NCBI GenBank assembly: GCA_958510825.1
Contig: OY294046.1
Span: 10,332,847 to 10,396,846 of the forward strand
Direction of reading: 5' to 3'
From: Brachypterus glaber
Lineage: Eukaryota; Arthropoda; Insecta; Coleoptera; Kateretidae
Length of the DNA stretch: 64,000 bases
Shown: positions 23,166 to 34,262 of the stretch, piece after piece
Layout of the letters: the number at the start of each line of letters is the position of its first letter
How positions within the stretch are numbered: position 1 is the first letter of the stretch
Made by a program: the position numbers and the translations under genes
Notes under the pieces: generated by a model
The model's input: the letters and a program-made list of their open reading frames with translations, nothing else
Databases searched by the model: none
What the model was told of the DNA's origin: nothing

Positions 23166-25326
23166 ATGAAGAAAAACATAATTTTTTTCTTCGTTGTTTT
23201 GATTGTGGGTAAGAATGTTTAGCAATCATTAATCAAGTAAATAATTTAATAGTAGGGGTGACCGGGGCTAGTTGTCGCAGGGGTAATTTGCCGAAGTGCT
23301 CATATCTCAAAAAGTAAAATAGTTTTCTACGCCAAACCGAGATTAACCCCTACGTTACAAAAGTGCCATTTATCATTTGTAAACTTAAAAGCAATAAGTC
23401 AAAAGAGCAACAAGATAATCCAAAAAATGTCAAAATTAAAGCGTCCAGTAATTCTTTTGTGGTAAATATTTTTTCTTACAGTGAGTGAAATATTAAGATA
23501 AAAAAATTATATGTATGTTAATAATTTGAGGTGTATATTATTTCTTGATATTGTCATTTAGCAGTGACCACTAGTGGTCAATTTTACGTTATGTATCAAG
23601 TACTTTCTAATTAACGAATAAACACTTCTAAATGACAATAAGCTAAAATTGAAAACTTAATTATAAATAAACAACATAAACATAAAATTCATTTTTTTGC
23701 AATATTTCCTACTTACAGACATGGAGTATTTTTTACGCCGCCTAATTTTAAATGAACATGTGAAAAATCATGGTACATTTACATAGCAACTTCTCTGGTC
23801 GGATTTAGGGCTTAAACCGAATGTCCCAAAGGTACTGAGACGTGAAAAGCCGCAGTTAGTCGGAGTGAAGAGAAATCACAAATTTTATACTATCCAGGCG
23901 TAAAATCTACGCCGTGTCTGTAGATAAGGGTTAATCATACCATACCATACAAAAACGTGACATTTCATTGAAATGTCAAGTAAATTTTGTAAAATTTTCA
24001 TTTGTAAATATGATTAAAAAGTGTTTTAAAGGGGTTTTGGATAAAATGTTGTACAGCGCAAGTGATGTAAGTGACATTATTCACTCAAAAATTAACCCAC
24101 TCGGCCCAAGGGCCTTACTTACCTCACTTGTACTATGGTCGGTTTCATCAAGCAAGAGAGTAAATGAAAAATCGCACAGTAAATATTTTTACAACAGGTT
24201 TGAATAGTATATGTTTGTGTATAGAATATAGTTATGTTTTATAAAATAAACTACGCAGTATATTCGCACATCCAATATTCGAATCTGTTTTGAAAATATT
24301 TACTGTGCGATTTTTAATTTACTCTCTTACTTGATGGAAAAGACCATAATACAAGTTTACTGTAAATAACTATTATTGTAAAATTGGCACCAACTTTTTT
24401 TAGAGACAAATAATTTGGTTTATTTTTTTTTGTCAAAAGTTTTATATTTCTTACCTTTTAGTGAGAAATAATGTAGGTATATAGAACCAAAATTCCTTTG
24501 CCTTTAAAAGATGTTTACGTTAGTTAAGTTATGTAAGTTAATTATTATTTATTTTCTATTTTAGCAACTACACATGCTCAAGAAGAAGAATCACGGTAAT
24601 TAATAAATTAAATTAAATTAAAAAAAATATATGATATATAAAAAATTATTGCAATGCCTGTTTGTGAATTTTTGTTAAATGACTTTTGATAACTTGAAAA
24701 GGTGTACAGGTACCCACTGGCCGGATTTGTATTTTTCGTTAAATTTCATTACAACCTCGTTAAAATCTCTAAAATAAAAATTAGTACTACAGTGGGTTAG
24801 GCTAAATGTGACACCCAGGGTAATTGTGACATGTCCTGTTATAATTCTTCTAAACTAGTTTATATCCAATCCAACTATGGCATTAGGTTTTTGACAGTAT
24901 TAAATATTTCGCGTAAAATTTCGATTTGATTTAAACTTGTTTAGCAGAATTATAACAGGACATGTCACAATTACCCTGGGTGTCACATTTAGCCTAACCC
25001 ACTGTAGTACTAATTTTTATTTTAGAGATTTTAACGAGGTTGTAATGAAATTTAACGAAAAATAAAAATCCGGCCAACTCAGCAAAGAGAAGATAGAGGA
25101 GTACAATACTAGTTGTTCTAATATGGCCTTCAGAAGGGAGAAGTATATGCTTCCTAGAATTTTATCAGTACTTCTTGAAACGGAAGAAAAGTCTTATACT
25201 CCAGATTTTTTTGTTTTTGATTTTTGGAACGATGCTAATAATGGAATGATTCCCCATGTGCATATCTACAACATGTGTATGAACAATATTTTTGTTGGAA
25301 TGGAAAACGTTCAGAAAAACCAATGA
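23166..25326 (+). CDS. Three-exon gene for a small secreted protein (105 aa)
   Basis: Exon 1 23166-23208 (MKKNIIFFFVVLIV, donor GTAAGA), exon 2 24565-24595 (31 nt, acceptor TTCTATTTTAG, donor GTAATT), exon 3 25083-25326 (acceptor CTCAG, stop TGA). Phases 1 and 2 fit at both junctions and give one open frame. The join creates a textbook signal peptide: a hydrophobic core followed by ATTHA, with cleavage expected before QEEES. The mature part (about 85 residues) is hydrophilic then mixed, with two cysteines, and includes KYMLPRILSVLLETE, DFFVFDFWND and a MIPHVHIYN stretch. I do not recognise the family. Exon 3 has normal amino-acid balance, unlike the random AT-rich ORFs nearby. All visible transposons in the locus lie in the introns. 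Weak point: the intron 2 acceptor has almost no pyrimidine tract. The gene model is inference from sequence; no transcript was seen. Confidence 0.65.
23255..23640 (-). mobile_element. Family C element, rearranged second copy (intron 1)
   Basis: Begins GGGGTGACCGGGGCTAGTTG, the reverse of the right end of the 11302-12203 element, and follows it for about 310 bp. The last 80 bp (from about 23568, TTTTACGTTATGTATCAAG) are in the opposite orientation relative to the first part. The flip is flanked by TTGTCATTTAG and CTAAATGACAA, so a small internal inversion at a short inverted repeat is likely. No right end remains. Confidence 0.7.
23714..23922. mobile_element. MITE family D (intron 1)
   Basis: The terminal inverted repeats are TACAGACATGGAG and the mirrored CGCCGTGTCTGTA, with TTTTTACGCC / GGCGTAAAAT just inside. 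A diverged inverted copy is at 63333-63526. 209 bp, non-coding. Confidence 0.65.
24126..24356 (-). mobile_element. Solitary MITE family A (intron 1)
   Basis: 231 bp with ends ACTTGTACTATGGTC and GACCATAATACAAGT and arms identical in plan to the 230-bp satellite unit at 3943-9395 (TTTCATCAAGCAAGAGAGTAA, AATCGCACAGTAAATATT). It lies in the opposite orientation to the satellite units. It is the evidence that the satellite arose from a single-copy MITE. Confidence 0.9.
24718..25076. repeat. Long hairpin: 138-bp arms, 83-bp loop (intron 2)
   Basis: The left arm 24718-24855 (TGGCCGGATTTGTATTTTTC onward) and right arm 24939-25076 are near-identical inverted copies; I saw only a few differences. The arms include GGCTAAATGTGACACCCAGG and AATTGTGACATGTCC. 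Transcribed as part of intron 2, it would make a strong double-stranded RNA. It ends 6 bp before the exon 3 acceptor dinucleotide. Confidence 0.9.
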
Positions 25327-25336
25327 AAATGTATCG

Positions 25337-25362
25337 AATAAAACAACATTATAATCAATAAA
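25337..25362 (+). promoter_or_regulatory. Polyadenylation signals of the secreted-protein gene
   Basis: AATAAA occurs at 25337-25342 and again at 25357-25362, 11 and 31 bp after the stop codon. Two close canonical signals support a true 3' end here. Confidence 0.5.
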
Positions 25363-25526
25363 TTATTACATACAAGCTTTAAACATTTTTTTTTGTAATT
25401 TTGTCTCCTAAATCCAACCAAATTTGTCGAAAACTTTTTTTAGACGAGCGGGTTGGAGATAATCTGCCTAATAAATTATTAGTAATAATAAGCCCTAATA
25501 GTTTTTAAATACATATAATATAAATA

Positions 25527-26225
25527 TACAGGGTTATCAATAACTGGCATGCCAAAATTTATATTCTACATCCAAAAATACCAATAAAAAAAATTCTATA
25601 AAGGTTGGTCCGGAAATGAGCCCTAAGGGAGAGCTACGGCGCTTTAAAATTGTAATAAAAATAAGGTTTTTAATTAATAACTATGGTACCCTTTAAGCTA
25701 GAGCGACGATTTGTGGCATGTATACTAGTATTAATAAGGGCAATCATTTTATGTCAATTTATTTTTTTAAATTTATCCAGAGGCGTGCCTAGACGGACAA
25801 AATATGTGAAGCTTAACACATTTTTGCCCAAAACTTTTTTATGTGTAGTTTTCTTGAATTTTTTGTAAAAAATATAGTTTTCTTGTAAAGATACATAAAA
25901 AATGTCATACAGTGTAACATCGTAGGAGCAAAAAATGGAATTAAGAGGAAGTTACATTGTGTGCCACCAGAAACATTACTTTTTAAAAGGCCATTACTCC
26001 ATTACTCCATTACTCCATTACTCCATTAGTATTAAATATAGGTGTTTTGGTGAAGCATACTTTTTTTCTTAATATTAAATGAAGAATCACCCTGCAGCAT
26101 TAGAATTTTATTGATGCCCTTATTTGTTCCCCATTCAATGTCATCTTCGAAGGGCCGTAGCTCCCTTAGGGCTCATTTCCGGACCACCCTTTATAGAAAC
26201 TTTTTTTCATATTTTTGGACTTTGT
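25527..26225 (+). mobile_element. Repeat family G, copy b
   Basis: Starts TACAGGGTTATCAATAACTGG; subterminal GGTCCGGAAATGAGCCCTAA and, inverted at 26150-26190, GGGCCGTAGCTCCC. Contains a local expansion of TTACTCCA to about five copies at 25994-26030. The right end runs into TATAGGGTGTCCCATTAAC (26226), which looks like the start of another element. Frames at 25683-25868 and 26124-26324 are repeat-derived. Confidence 0.75.
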
Positions 26226-27050
26226 ATAGGGTGTCCCATTAACTTTCCTACAGTCATTATCTTGAAAACTGTAAGATATATCAAAAATATAAAAAGAAGG
26301 TCAATCAGCTTTCAATTTATATAATCGGTAAGGTTCTAAAACTCACCACCTAACCCCAGAAACCTCAAATTTAAAATCTCAAATAGCATTATGGGTCACG
26401 TGAAGCATTATTTGAAAGGTATTTTTATTTTGTTTAAAATTTTAATTTTAATAATATTTTTTTAAATCTTTACCATATTTTCGTGTTTATTGATTTCAGT
26501 TTTTTACAAAAATTGGGGTCGCTGAAACTAAATATGATAATAATTTTTTAACTTTTTTCTATCTAATCTACATTCATACATAATAACTTTAATTTTTAAA
26601 TAACTTTTTGGTTTCTTGTTTTACGATCTTGAGTTTTAGATAGCTTCAGATAGTTTCAGCAACGATTTAATTTTTTTTATTTCATTAATAGCATACCTTT
26701 TTAGTTTCTAGTTATAAATGACAGACAAACAAACAGATAAATAAACTAACAAGTTAGATTGTAAAATAAGGTACACTCTACAATGTAGTGCACAGTTATC
26801 ACAAGTTGTCAAGTGCTGATATTTTATGGCGAGCAGTTAAAAATGAGAAATAAAAACGTTAAACGCCGTGTCATAAGCTGTGGTATTTTTTTCGAGAATT
26901 TTTATAGCGCCATAATTAATTAAGCAGGATTTTTACGATTTGACGTTTTATTCTTGCAATTTATTTAATTTTTATGAGTTAATACGAAAAAAATAATTAC
27001 GGAATATTAATTGCCCGATTAATTTTAACTTATTGCCGATTATTTTCAAT
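26226..27050. other. Unassigned AT-rich stretch
   Basis: After a TATAGGGTGTCCCATT word that resembles a transposon end, no gene or partner end was seen. Confidence 0.4.
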
Positions 27051-27199
27051 TTAGAATGGACCATGGGGTCAAGGTACTAATATTGCTCGCCTTAGGGGAA
27101 ATAACCATTTTTAAGCGTTATTTATTCAGTTGTTTAGTCACAAACGCTTTAGAAAAAATTAGCTTTTTTAGTTATTTCAAATTCAAATATTTTTGCCAA

Positions 27200-27881
27200 C
27201 TATCGATACCAATGGGGAAAACTCCATCCATTTTCCAGGCAGAAACATACGCCATAAAAATTTGTGCTCACGAATGCCTGAATAAGGACAAAAGAGGACA
27301 AAAAATATGCATATTCCCGGATAGCCAAGCAGCTTTAAAGGCACTAAGTTCATGTGCATTTGGGTCAAAGCGTGCCTGGGAATGCTACGAAACCCTCAAA
27401 CAACTGGCAGAAACCAACAAGGTTTCCTTGATGTGCGTGCCAGGACACGAGGGTGTTGAAGGCAATGAGGCTGCGGACTCTCTCGCGAGAGAGGGAGCAT
27501 GCACTCAATTTTGCAATTGGCCCTCAACCTTTCTGTGACTTTAACAAAAGCCATCAGGTAGAGGCAATTAAGGAATGGGAAACCTGAACGAACAAGAAAG
27601 TTACTCGATCTCAGCGGACCTAAAGACGGACCTAAAGACCTATACAGGGCTGTTAACCGGACACTGCCCGTTAAGATATCATCTTAAATAATAGGAAAAT
27701 CTGCCGTCTATGCTCAGAAGCACCAGAAACGGCCGAACACATTATGTGCTTCTGCGAAGCCATTGCTCGCAATAGGCTACATTATCTAGAACAGGTATAC
27801 CCAAGACCTGCAGATATATCCCAAGTAGCCCCCAAAAAACTCTTAGGCTTCTTTGGAAGCCTAAAGTTTGATGTGGACTAA
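27200..27881 (+). pseudogene. RNase H and C-terminal end of an R1/jockey-type element
   Basis: The frame 27056-27538 carries, from about residue 55, an RNase H domain as found at the end of R1/I/jockey-type polyproteins: IFQAETYAIKICAHECL, IFPDSQAALKALSS (the DSQ acid) and VPGHEGVEGNEAADSLAREG (the catalytic His and final Asp). The frame then breaks. Further on, TGLLTGHCPLRYHL (about 27645-27685) and, in another frame, CRLCSEAPETAEHI...FCEA with KKLLGFFGSLKFDVD and a stop at about 27880 give the usual cysteine-rich tail. At least two frameshifts make it a pseudogene. It differs in kind from the three RNase H-lacking RT fragments. Confidence 0.85.
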
Positions 27882-28875
27882 ATTGGAAAGGGGATTCAAA
27901 ATAGATCTCATTGGTCGCGGTGATTTGAAAGGCAGTACCATGCCTCACAACCCCACTTCTATTATATTGTATTGTATTTGAAATATTGAAAAGGCAGTTA
28001 ACCTCACTATTAAATAGAACCTAGAATGTATAAATAGCCCAGATTTACTATTTGCGCGTCAAAAAGTGGTAACTTTTTGATGCGCATTAGGGTGCCCAGG
28101 ACCCACGAAATTGTTTGGGTCCCAACCCTCAGAATTGTTCGTTTAGGTGAAAAAACAACCCTGATTTTTTTTTAGATTTTTTAATAAATATTTAGAGGTT
28201 TCGCTCGGCGCTTTTTTAAATATAAAATCATGTGAAGGGTTTTTATTTTTTTAAGGATATAAAAACTTTGATATTGGTTGTTTATTGAACAAAAAATTGT
28301 TTCTGGTTAATAAAGGAATATTCTCAATTTTTATGCCCCTCTACAAAAATAAAACGAGTTTTTTATGGGGTAAAAATGCTAAAAATTGACATATAAGGTT
28401 AATAAAGACTAGCAAAAAATGCACTTAGAATTTTTTCAAAACAGTGTGTGTATTTGCTTACATTCTAAAGCAGTCGTAGAAAAATTATTTTTCTATGATA
28501 TATTTTATGCTATATTTTATTTTTTACCTTAATTGTTGCATACCACGGAAAATTTATTAGAGAATTTGAGATTATGTTTCTTAATTTTCTTAATTTCTTA
28601 GTTTCTTAATTCAGTTTAGTGTAGTTAGTGATAATTAGTCACTAAGAACAAAATAAAATTTAATTTAACTGGGATAGTTATGGCCGACTCACAATACCCC
28701 CATAGGATGTGCAAGCAAATGGCCGTACAAAAAAACGTCTAACTCACGGGTATTATATGCAAAAAATAAAATATTGGTGAAATGTGACATTACCTTAGAG
28801 GACGGCATTCCCCCTTATTTCCCTATAAACTATTAATAAATAAATAAAAATAAATAAACAGAAATAATAACTTAC
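27882..28875. other. Mostly unassigned; likely intron of the transporter gene
   Basis: A 50-bp piece at 28450-28500 (TGCTTACATTCTAAAGCAGT) recurs inverted at 58760-58790. (AATA)-rich sequence lies at 28828-28860. If the exon at 28876-29053 is real, this is intronic on the minus strand; no next exon was found. Confidence 0.4.
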
Positions 28876-29053
28876 CTGCAGGATATACTGGCTGGACGTG
28901 AAATTTAAAAGCAGCAGGAGCCACCATTTGCGAGCAGGATAATTGAAAGCCGTGGTTGATGACGTGCACGAGGACGGCACATACCATCACTACCCATCCC
29001 CAGCCTCCTTCCGGGTAATAATGACGACATAACAGTCTTCTAGCTTGGATCTG
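28876..29053 (-). CDS. Internal exon of an SLC16-type transporter
   Basis: On the minus strand, an acceptor (CCGTACCTTTTCTGCAG) precedes 29053 and an exact consensus donor (CAG|GTAAGT) follows 28876. The 178-nt exon is open in one frame: QIQARRLLCRHYYPEGGWGW, then VVMVCAVLVHVINHGFQLSC, then a short tail to VQPVYPA plus one base. The P-E-G-G-W-G-W-V-V motif before a hydrophobic helix is the family signature at the start of transmembrane helix 1 in monocarboxylate (SLC16) transporters, membrane carriers of lactate, pyruvate and similar acids. The start exon and the other eleven helices are not recognisable in the window; introns here may be very long. The substrate cannot be told. The frame on the same strand starting MPSSC is a shadow. 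Confidence 0.7.
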
Positions 29054-29412
29054 CTGCAGAAAAGGTACGGTCGAGGAAGGTTGCTCAGAAAGTCAAGGTC
29101 GAAATATGTTTTTTTTTAAATAAATTATAAATAAATAAAATAAATAAATTATAACAATAAATGACATAATCATGAAAATTACTATTTTACTTTTGCAAGC
29201 GACCTCCACCATTAATATAGATTTTTTACTTAAAGACTTTAAAGGACCATAAGTTTCTTATCCAAAGTTCTCATCTGGGATTGTTAAAGGGGATGTAATC
29301 TTCATTTAATCTTTACCATTTATATAAAAAAAATATTTACTTAAAACTGAGAAACTTTTACTTTTTAGTTTAGTTTTAATCTGATCCAATAATAATTACC
29401 TATCACTTATAT
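29054..29412. other. Intronic or intergenic, no gene seen
   Basis: 29055-29100 shares a patchy similarity of about 45 bp (GGTCGAGGAAG, GGTTGCTCAGAAA) with the minus strand at 38645-38700; significance unclear. Confidence 0.35.
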
Positions 29413-29838
29413 AAAGTTTATTTTTTTAAGGCATAGTTATTTTGAATTTGCCGCTAAATACTCCACAAAGTCCGATTTACACTGAAGCATGTGGCTTGTT
29501 TTGAATTTCAACATAACCAAAATTTATAATTTTTGTTTACTTACTTTGTTTTTATGATGTTTTGATGTAAAAAAGAGAATTGATAAAGCTGTTGCTAAAA
29601 ACACTTTTGTATTCCTGTAGAAACAAAATTTGCTTATAAAATCGCTTTTATTCCAATAATATAGAGGAATAAAACATTGTTTTGTTCTCGTTAATGACAC
29701 GTCAACGTTTTACGGTTATGTAAATTGGGCCTAGTCATTTCGCTTACGACGCATGCGTATCTTACGTTGCTATGGTAATTTCGAGATTGTTTACAAGCGG
29801 GAAGGTTTAAAATAACTATACCTTAAAAAATAAACTTT
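29413..29838. mobile_element. MITE family B, copy 2 (uninterrupted)
   Basis: The ends are AAAGTTTATTTTTTTAAGG and CCTTAAAAAATAAACTTT. It runs inverse to copy 1 at 10892-12224 and contains the empty site ACTATACC at about 29815 where copy 1 carries family C. Confidence 0.9.
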
Positions 29839-30059
29839 AGTTTAAGTTATAACTTATTCGCATAAAGATAGTTTAAGTTGTATATTTAAGTGTAATACTA
29901 ATTTCATTATTGACGTCTTTGGCGCACGCGTCCAAGTTTAAAAAAACGCTCGCTTGCGACGAGTTTTTTAATGGAAAAGTGCACCAATAGTATATTGAAA
30001 CGAGTATTTAATACTATTTTTTTTATTTAAGTAGATTTACAAAAAAAAAGATAAAATTA

Positions 30060-30743
30060 TACAGGGTGGTTCAGAAATAAGTTCGAGAAATTCCTATAAA
30101 GGTTGGTCCGGAAATGACTCCTAAGGGAGCTACGGCTCTTTAAAATTGTAATAAAAATAAGGTTTTTAATTAATAACTCTTGTGCCCTTTAAGCTAGAGC
30201 GACGATCTTTTGCATGTATACTAGTAATAATAAGGGCTTTTATGTTAATTTATTTATTTTTTTAATTTATCTAGAGGCGTGCCAAGACGGACAAAATATG
30301 TGAGGATTAACACATTTTTGCCCCAAACTTTTTTAAGTGTATATTTTTTTTTGGATTTTTTGTAATAAGTATAGATTCCTTCAGTAAAAATACATAAAAA
30401 ATGTCATACAGTGTAACACTGTAGGACCAACCGTTTAAAAAAAATGCAATTAAGAGGAAGTACCATTTTGTTAAAAATCTTACTTTTTAAAAGGCTATAA
30501 CTCCTTTAATATTAAATTTAGGTGTTTTGGTAAAGAATACTTTTTTGTTTAGTTTTATTTTAAGTGAAGAATCGCCCTGCCGCATTATAATTTTATTGGT
30601 GTTTTTTTTGTTCCCCATTCAATATGTCCATCTTCGAAGGGGCGCAGCTCCCTTAGACCAACCTTTATAGGATTTTTTTTTCATTCTTTTTAAAGTAGAA
30701 TCACCTTTTAAATTTCTCGAACTTATTTGTGAATAACCCTGTA
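30060..30743 (+). mobile_element. Repeat family G, copy c
   Basis: The outermost inverted repeats are clear: TACAGGGTGGTTCAGAAATA with AAGTTCGAGAAATT, and AATTTCTCGAACTTATT with AACCCTGTA. The interior is family G. The outer 30 bp differ from copies a, b and d, so termini have been exchanged between subfamilies. Confidence 0.8.
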
Positions 30744-31811
30744 TATGAATTTGGGGAAATTTTGATTTTTTGTAAAAACAATTTGCCAAACTGTAATAAA
30801 CGTGATTTTATTGGTTCCAAAAACAATAAGCGATGTGATTATTATTCACTGAAAGAACAAAATAAATATGTTGATGAAAGATTAATTTACAATACAAAAG
30901 CCATAAATTATTTGACATATAATTTATATCCCCGATATATCGGAGCCTATTAAGTTGTCAGGAAAAAATTAAATGAAACAAATAAGGGTCGAAATGCCTA
31001 GGATAACAAATCTTTATCCCTTCCGGAAGTAAATGTCCTTCCTGCAGAAATAAAAAATATTTCCCCCAGACATAAAAAAAGTCTACTTTGTGTTTTTTTT
31101 TTTTAAATAACAATGAAATAGATCTGTTAAATTTCATTTATGTTAATTTCTACTAGGGACATTTTTTGTTTTTGGCATGCATTAAGTACACTAAATTACA
31201 GGGTTTTTTTGTCCAAGTTCTTTTTAGCATTTTCTTACATATTAATATATTACAATTCAAATCCTTGAAGAAAAAATGAATTGTGACACGACCGCAAAGT
31301 TTTTTTTTTCTAAATCTAGAATGGTAATGACCTTTTTTAAGTCATCAATTTTTTATAATTTGGAAGAAAATTTAGTTGTACTAGAAAAAGATGATTTTTC
31401 GGTATTACTTTGAGAAAAATCCACACATACACTAATCTACACATACAGTAATCCACACATGTGGATTTTACTCTATGCTATAGAAATAAATATTGACTTG
31501 AACTAAAAATACTACTGCCAACCAGGGGGGGGGGGCTTATCCATAAGGAAAAATGCGCATTCAACAAATATATAATTTTGAATACTAATACTAATACTAA
31601 AATATCAAGCTGGGTGGGGGGGGCATGGCTCCCATGCCCCCCCTAAATCCGCCCGTGCTGCCAACAAAAGAATACTTAGGATAGCTTAGAAGCCTATGTT
31701 CATTAAAAAAAAAATAAAAGGGGTCAAAGGGAGTAAAAAAAAATAATTTTTTTGAAGGATACATTTTCTGAAAAAAAGAAACACAAAAAAAAAACTATAT
31801 TTTTTTCACAA
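30744..31811. other. Unassigned, with one GC hairpin
   Basis: The ORF 30729-30953 starts in the repeat end and is not recognisable. A perfect hairpin GGGGGGCATGG-CTC-CCATGCCCCCC sits at about 31618-31642, near a G-run at 31526. Confidence 0.45.
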
Positions 31812-32318
31812 GGGAACGTTCAAGTATTATGTAACGCAAAATTTGGCCATTTTTGACCCCAACCCCTCCCCCCTATGTAACGCGGAGTAACATTTTCAAG
31901 ACACCCCCTCCTATTTGTTACGTAACATTTTTTTTACAAAAAGTAAAGAAATTGAAAGGAAAATTTGCTTAAGGTTTAAACCAGTTTTTAACCGGTTATT
32001 GCTTCCATGTTTGAACCAAAAACCGGTCTGAGGTAATTTCCGCAATCGTTTAACCAAAAACCGGTTATTGCCAATGGTTTTCCATCTCTTTTTTTTTTGT
32101 TTAGAAGATTTAGTGAACGCCGTGTGCAATAAAATTTGCAACGAAGCTGTATCTTAGGCCTAGATCATTGTTAAAAACGTGATCCAATAAACATTTTACA
32201 AGTTTATAATTTTTTAAGTGTTACGTAACATTTTTCTGATACCCACCTCCTTCTGTAACGCGGCGTAACGTTTTCGAGACCCCCCTCTAAAGCTTTACGT
32301 AATACTTGAACGTTGCCC
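31812..32318. mobile_element. GGGAACGTTCAAGTATTA-type MITE
   Basis: The left end GGGAACGTTCAAGTATTATG and right end ACGTAATACTTGAACGTTGC-CC are inverted repeats; inside are CCCCTCC-type runs with GTAACGCGG words on both sides. 507 bp. Related in style to the fragments at 1-665. No transposase. Confidence 0.75.
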
Positions 32319-32611
32319 AAAGTTTTTTTATGAAACATATTAATTTGATGAAAAACGAAAAAAAATGAAAAAGATTAGTTTTTACTCCCTTGACCCCCCT
32401 ACCCCCACCCCGATTTTTACCAAAAACAATACCAGCTGAGAAATTTGATAGGGAACGGTTCCTTAGGAACCCCTGTTCAGGGACCTAAAACAATACAAAT
32501 ATTATTTTATTTATTTTTACTAACGCAAGACTTACCTTGGGGAAAGTAAAAATAATGTAAAAAAGATATTTCATGAATTCAATGTATTAAAAAAAATACA
32601 TACAAGTAGAG
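32319..32611. other. Unassigned
   Basis: C-run/A-run sequence, no gene. Confidence 0.4.
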
Positions 32612-33426
32612 CACCCCGGTCTGAAAACGATTTTTAGCTCAACTTTCATATAACCCAAGTTTTTTTCATATTTTAATTATTTAGAGCTTTGGCATCTTTT
32701 TAAGACCAAATTTAAACAAATATCGATGTGTTTTTGAGAAAAATGATTTTCATTTGTTTTAACAAAAAAAATATGACATATAATTTTTTTTTGCATATTC
32801 AGATTTTACGTCAAAAAGTGAGACAAAAAGTTTTTATAAACGTTTGTGTTAAATGGCTTCTTAGGGGAGCTAGAAGACGTTTAAGGGAAATATTTAGAAT
32901 ATTATTCACTTCATAACTCAGAAACGGTTTAACATTGACTTGAAATTTTTACTGTAGTATATAACCAATAAACATTATTATTTTATGACATAAAAAAATA
33001 AATGTTTAACCAGTTTTACATAAATTACGAGGCACCCATTATCTACGCCTCTGGTCAAAAACTTAATTTTAATAAAACGTTAAATTTTATGTTAATAAGT
33101 TAAACCGTATCTGAGATATGAAGTGATAAATATTCTAAAAATGCCCTTTAAAAGTACGCTAGTCCCTTAAAAAGCAATTTAGCTCAAGCGTCTATAAAAA
33201 CTTTTTTATCATTTTTTACGTAAAATCTGAATATCTAAAAAATTTTTTAAATATGTCATATTTTTTATGTTAAAAAAAATGAAAATCGTTTTTTTTTCAA
33301 AAACGCATCGATAGATTTTTTTAAATTTGGTCTTAAAAAGATGCCAAAGCTCTAAATAATTAAATTATGAAAAAAAAACTTGGGTTGTATGAAAGTTGAA
33401 CTAAAAATCGTTTCCAGACCTATAAT
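32612..33426. mobile_element. Palindromic non-autonomous Chapaev-like MITE
   Basis: Starts CACCCCGGTCTGAAAACGAT and follows the 189-bp terminal repeat of the intact element (35286-38451) through TTTTTAGCTCAACTTTCATA, CCCAAGTTTTTTTCAT and TTAGAGCTTTGGCATC. The right half mirrors this and ends TCGTTTCCAGACC, where the last few bases (GGGGTG) are lost or changed. The inner sequence is also inverted-repeat (TTTTACGT...ACGTAAAA), so about 800 bp fold back on themselves. It is a plausible substrate for the transposase encoded 2.4 kb away. Confidence 0.8.
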
Positions 33427-33453
33427 AGCCGACCTCTAATTATTCGAGTCTAA

Positions 33454-34083
33454 TACAAGGTGACCAGTAACTAGCATGCCAAAATTTAAAAGGTGATTCT
33501 ACATCCAAAAATATCAAAAAAGTTCCTATAAATGTTGGTCCGGAAATGAGCCCTAAGGGAACTACGGCCCTTTAAAATTTTAATAAAAAATTATTATTAA
33601 TAAATTTTATTATAAAAATGAATTTAGTTTTTTGAATTTATCCAGAGGCGTGCCTAGACCGACAAAATGTGTGGGCTTAACACGTTTTGCCCTAAAATTG
33701 TTGGTCTGGATTTATTTTTTATTTTTTGTAAAAATATAGATTCCTTGAGTAATACTTAAAAAATGTCATATAGTGTTACACTGTAAGAGCAACCGTTTAA
33801 AAAAATGGAATTAAAAGGAAGTAACATTTTGTGCCACCAAAAATGTAACTTTTTAAAAGGCTATTACTCCTTTAATATTAAATTTAGGTATTTTGGTAAA
33901 GAATACTTTTTTGCTTAGTTTTTAATGAAGAATCACCCTGCAGTATTAAAATTTTATTGCTGTATTTTTGTTCCCCATTCAATATGTCTATCTTCGAAGG
34001 GCCGTAGATTCCTTAGTGCTCATTTCCGGACCAACCTATATAGAAACTTTATTCATACTTTTGGATTTAGAATTACCTCCTTA
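33454..34083 (+). mobile_element. Repeat family G, copy d (host of the nested insertions)
   Basis: Starts TACAAGGTGACCAGTAACTAG and follows family G to 34083. Its last bases resume after the hAT-like element at about 38595-38628, where TTTTGACTGGCCAATTACT mirrors the start TAACTAGCATGCCAAA. So the hAT-like element landed within the right end of this copy. Confidence 0.75.
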
Positions 34084-34262
34084 AGTTTGACTAGTGTTGC
34101 CGCCTAAAGCGATAGTTATCGCCAATAAATACCTCCCGTATCGCAACAACGATGCGATAGTTCAAAAATTATCGTCTCGCACAAACGATAACGAGAGGTC
34201 TCTCGTTATCGCCTACCTCTCGTCTACCTCTCGCGATAACGATACTTATCGTTCCAGCGTAA

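Noticed and set aside
28795..28980. 61-codon ORF with membrane-like stretch
   Set aside because: Wrong frame over the SLC16 exon; the P-E-G-G-W-G-W frame with consensus splice sites is the real one.
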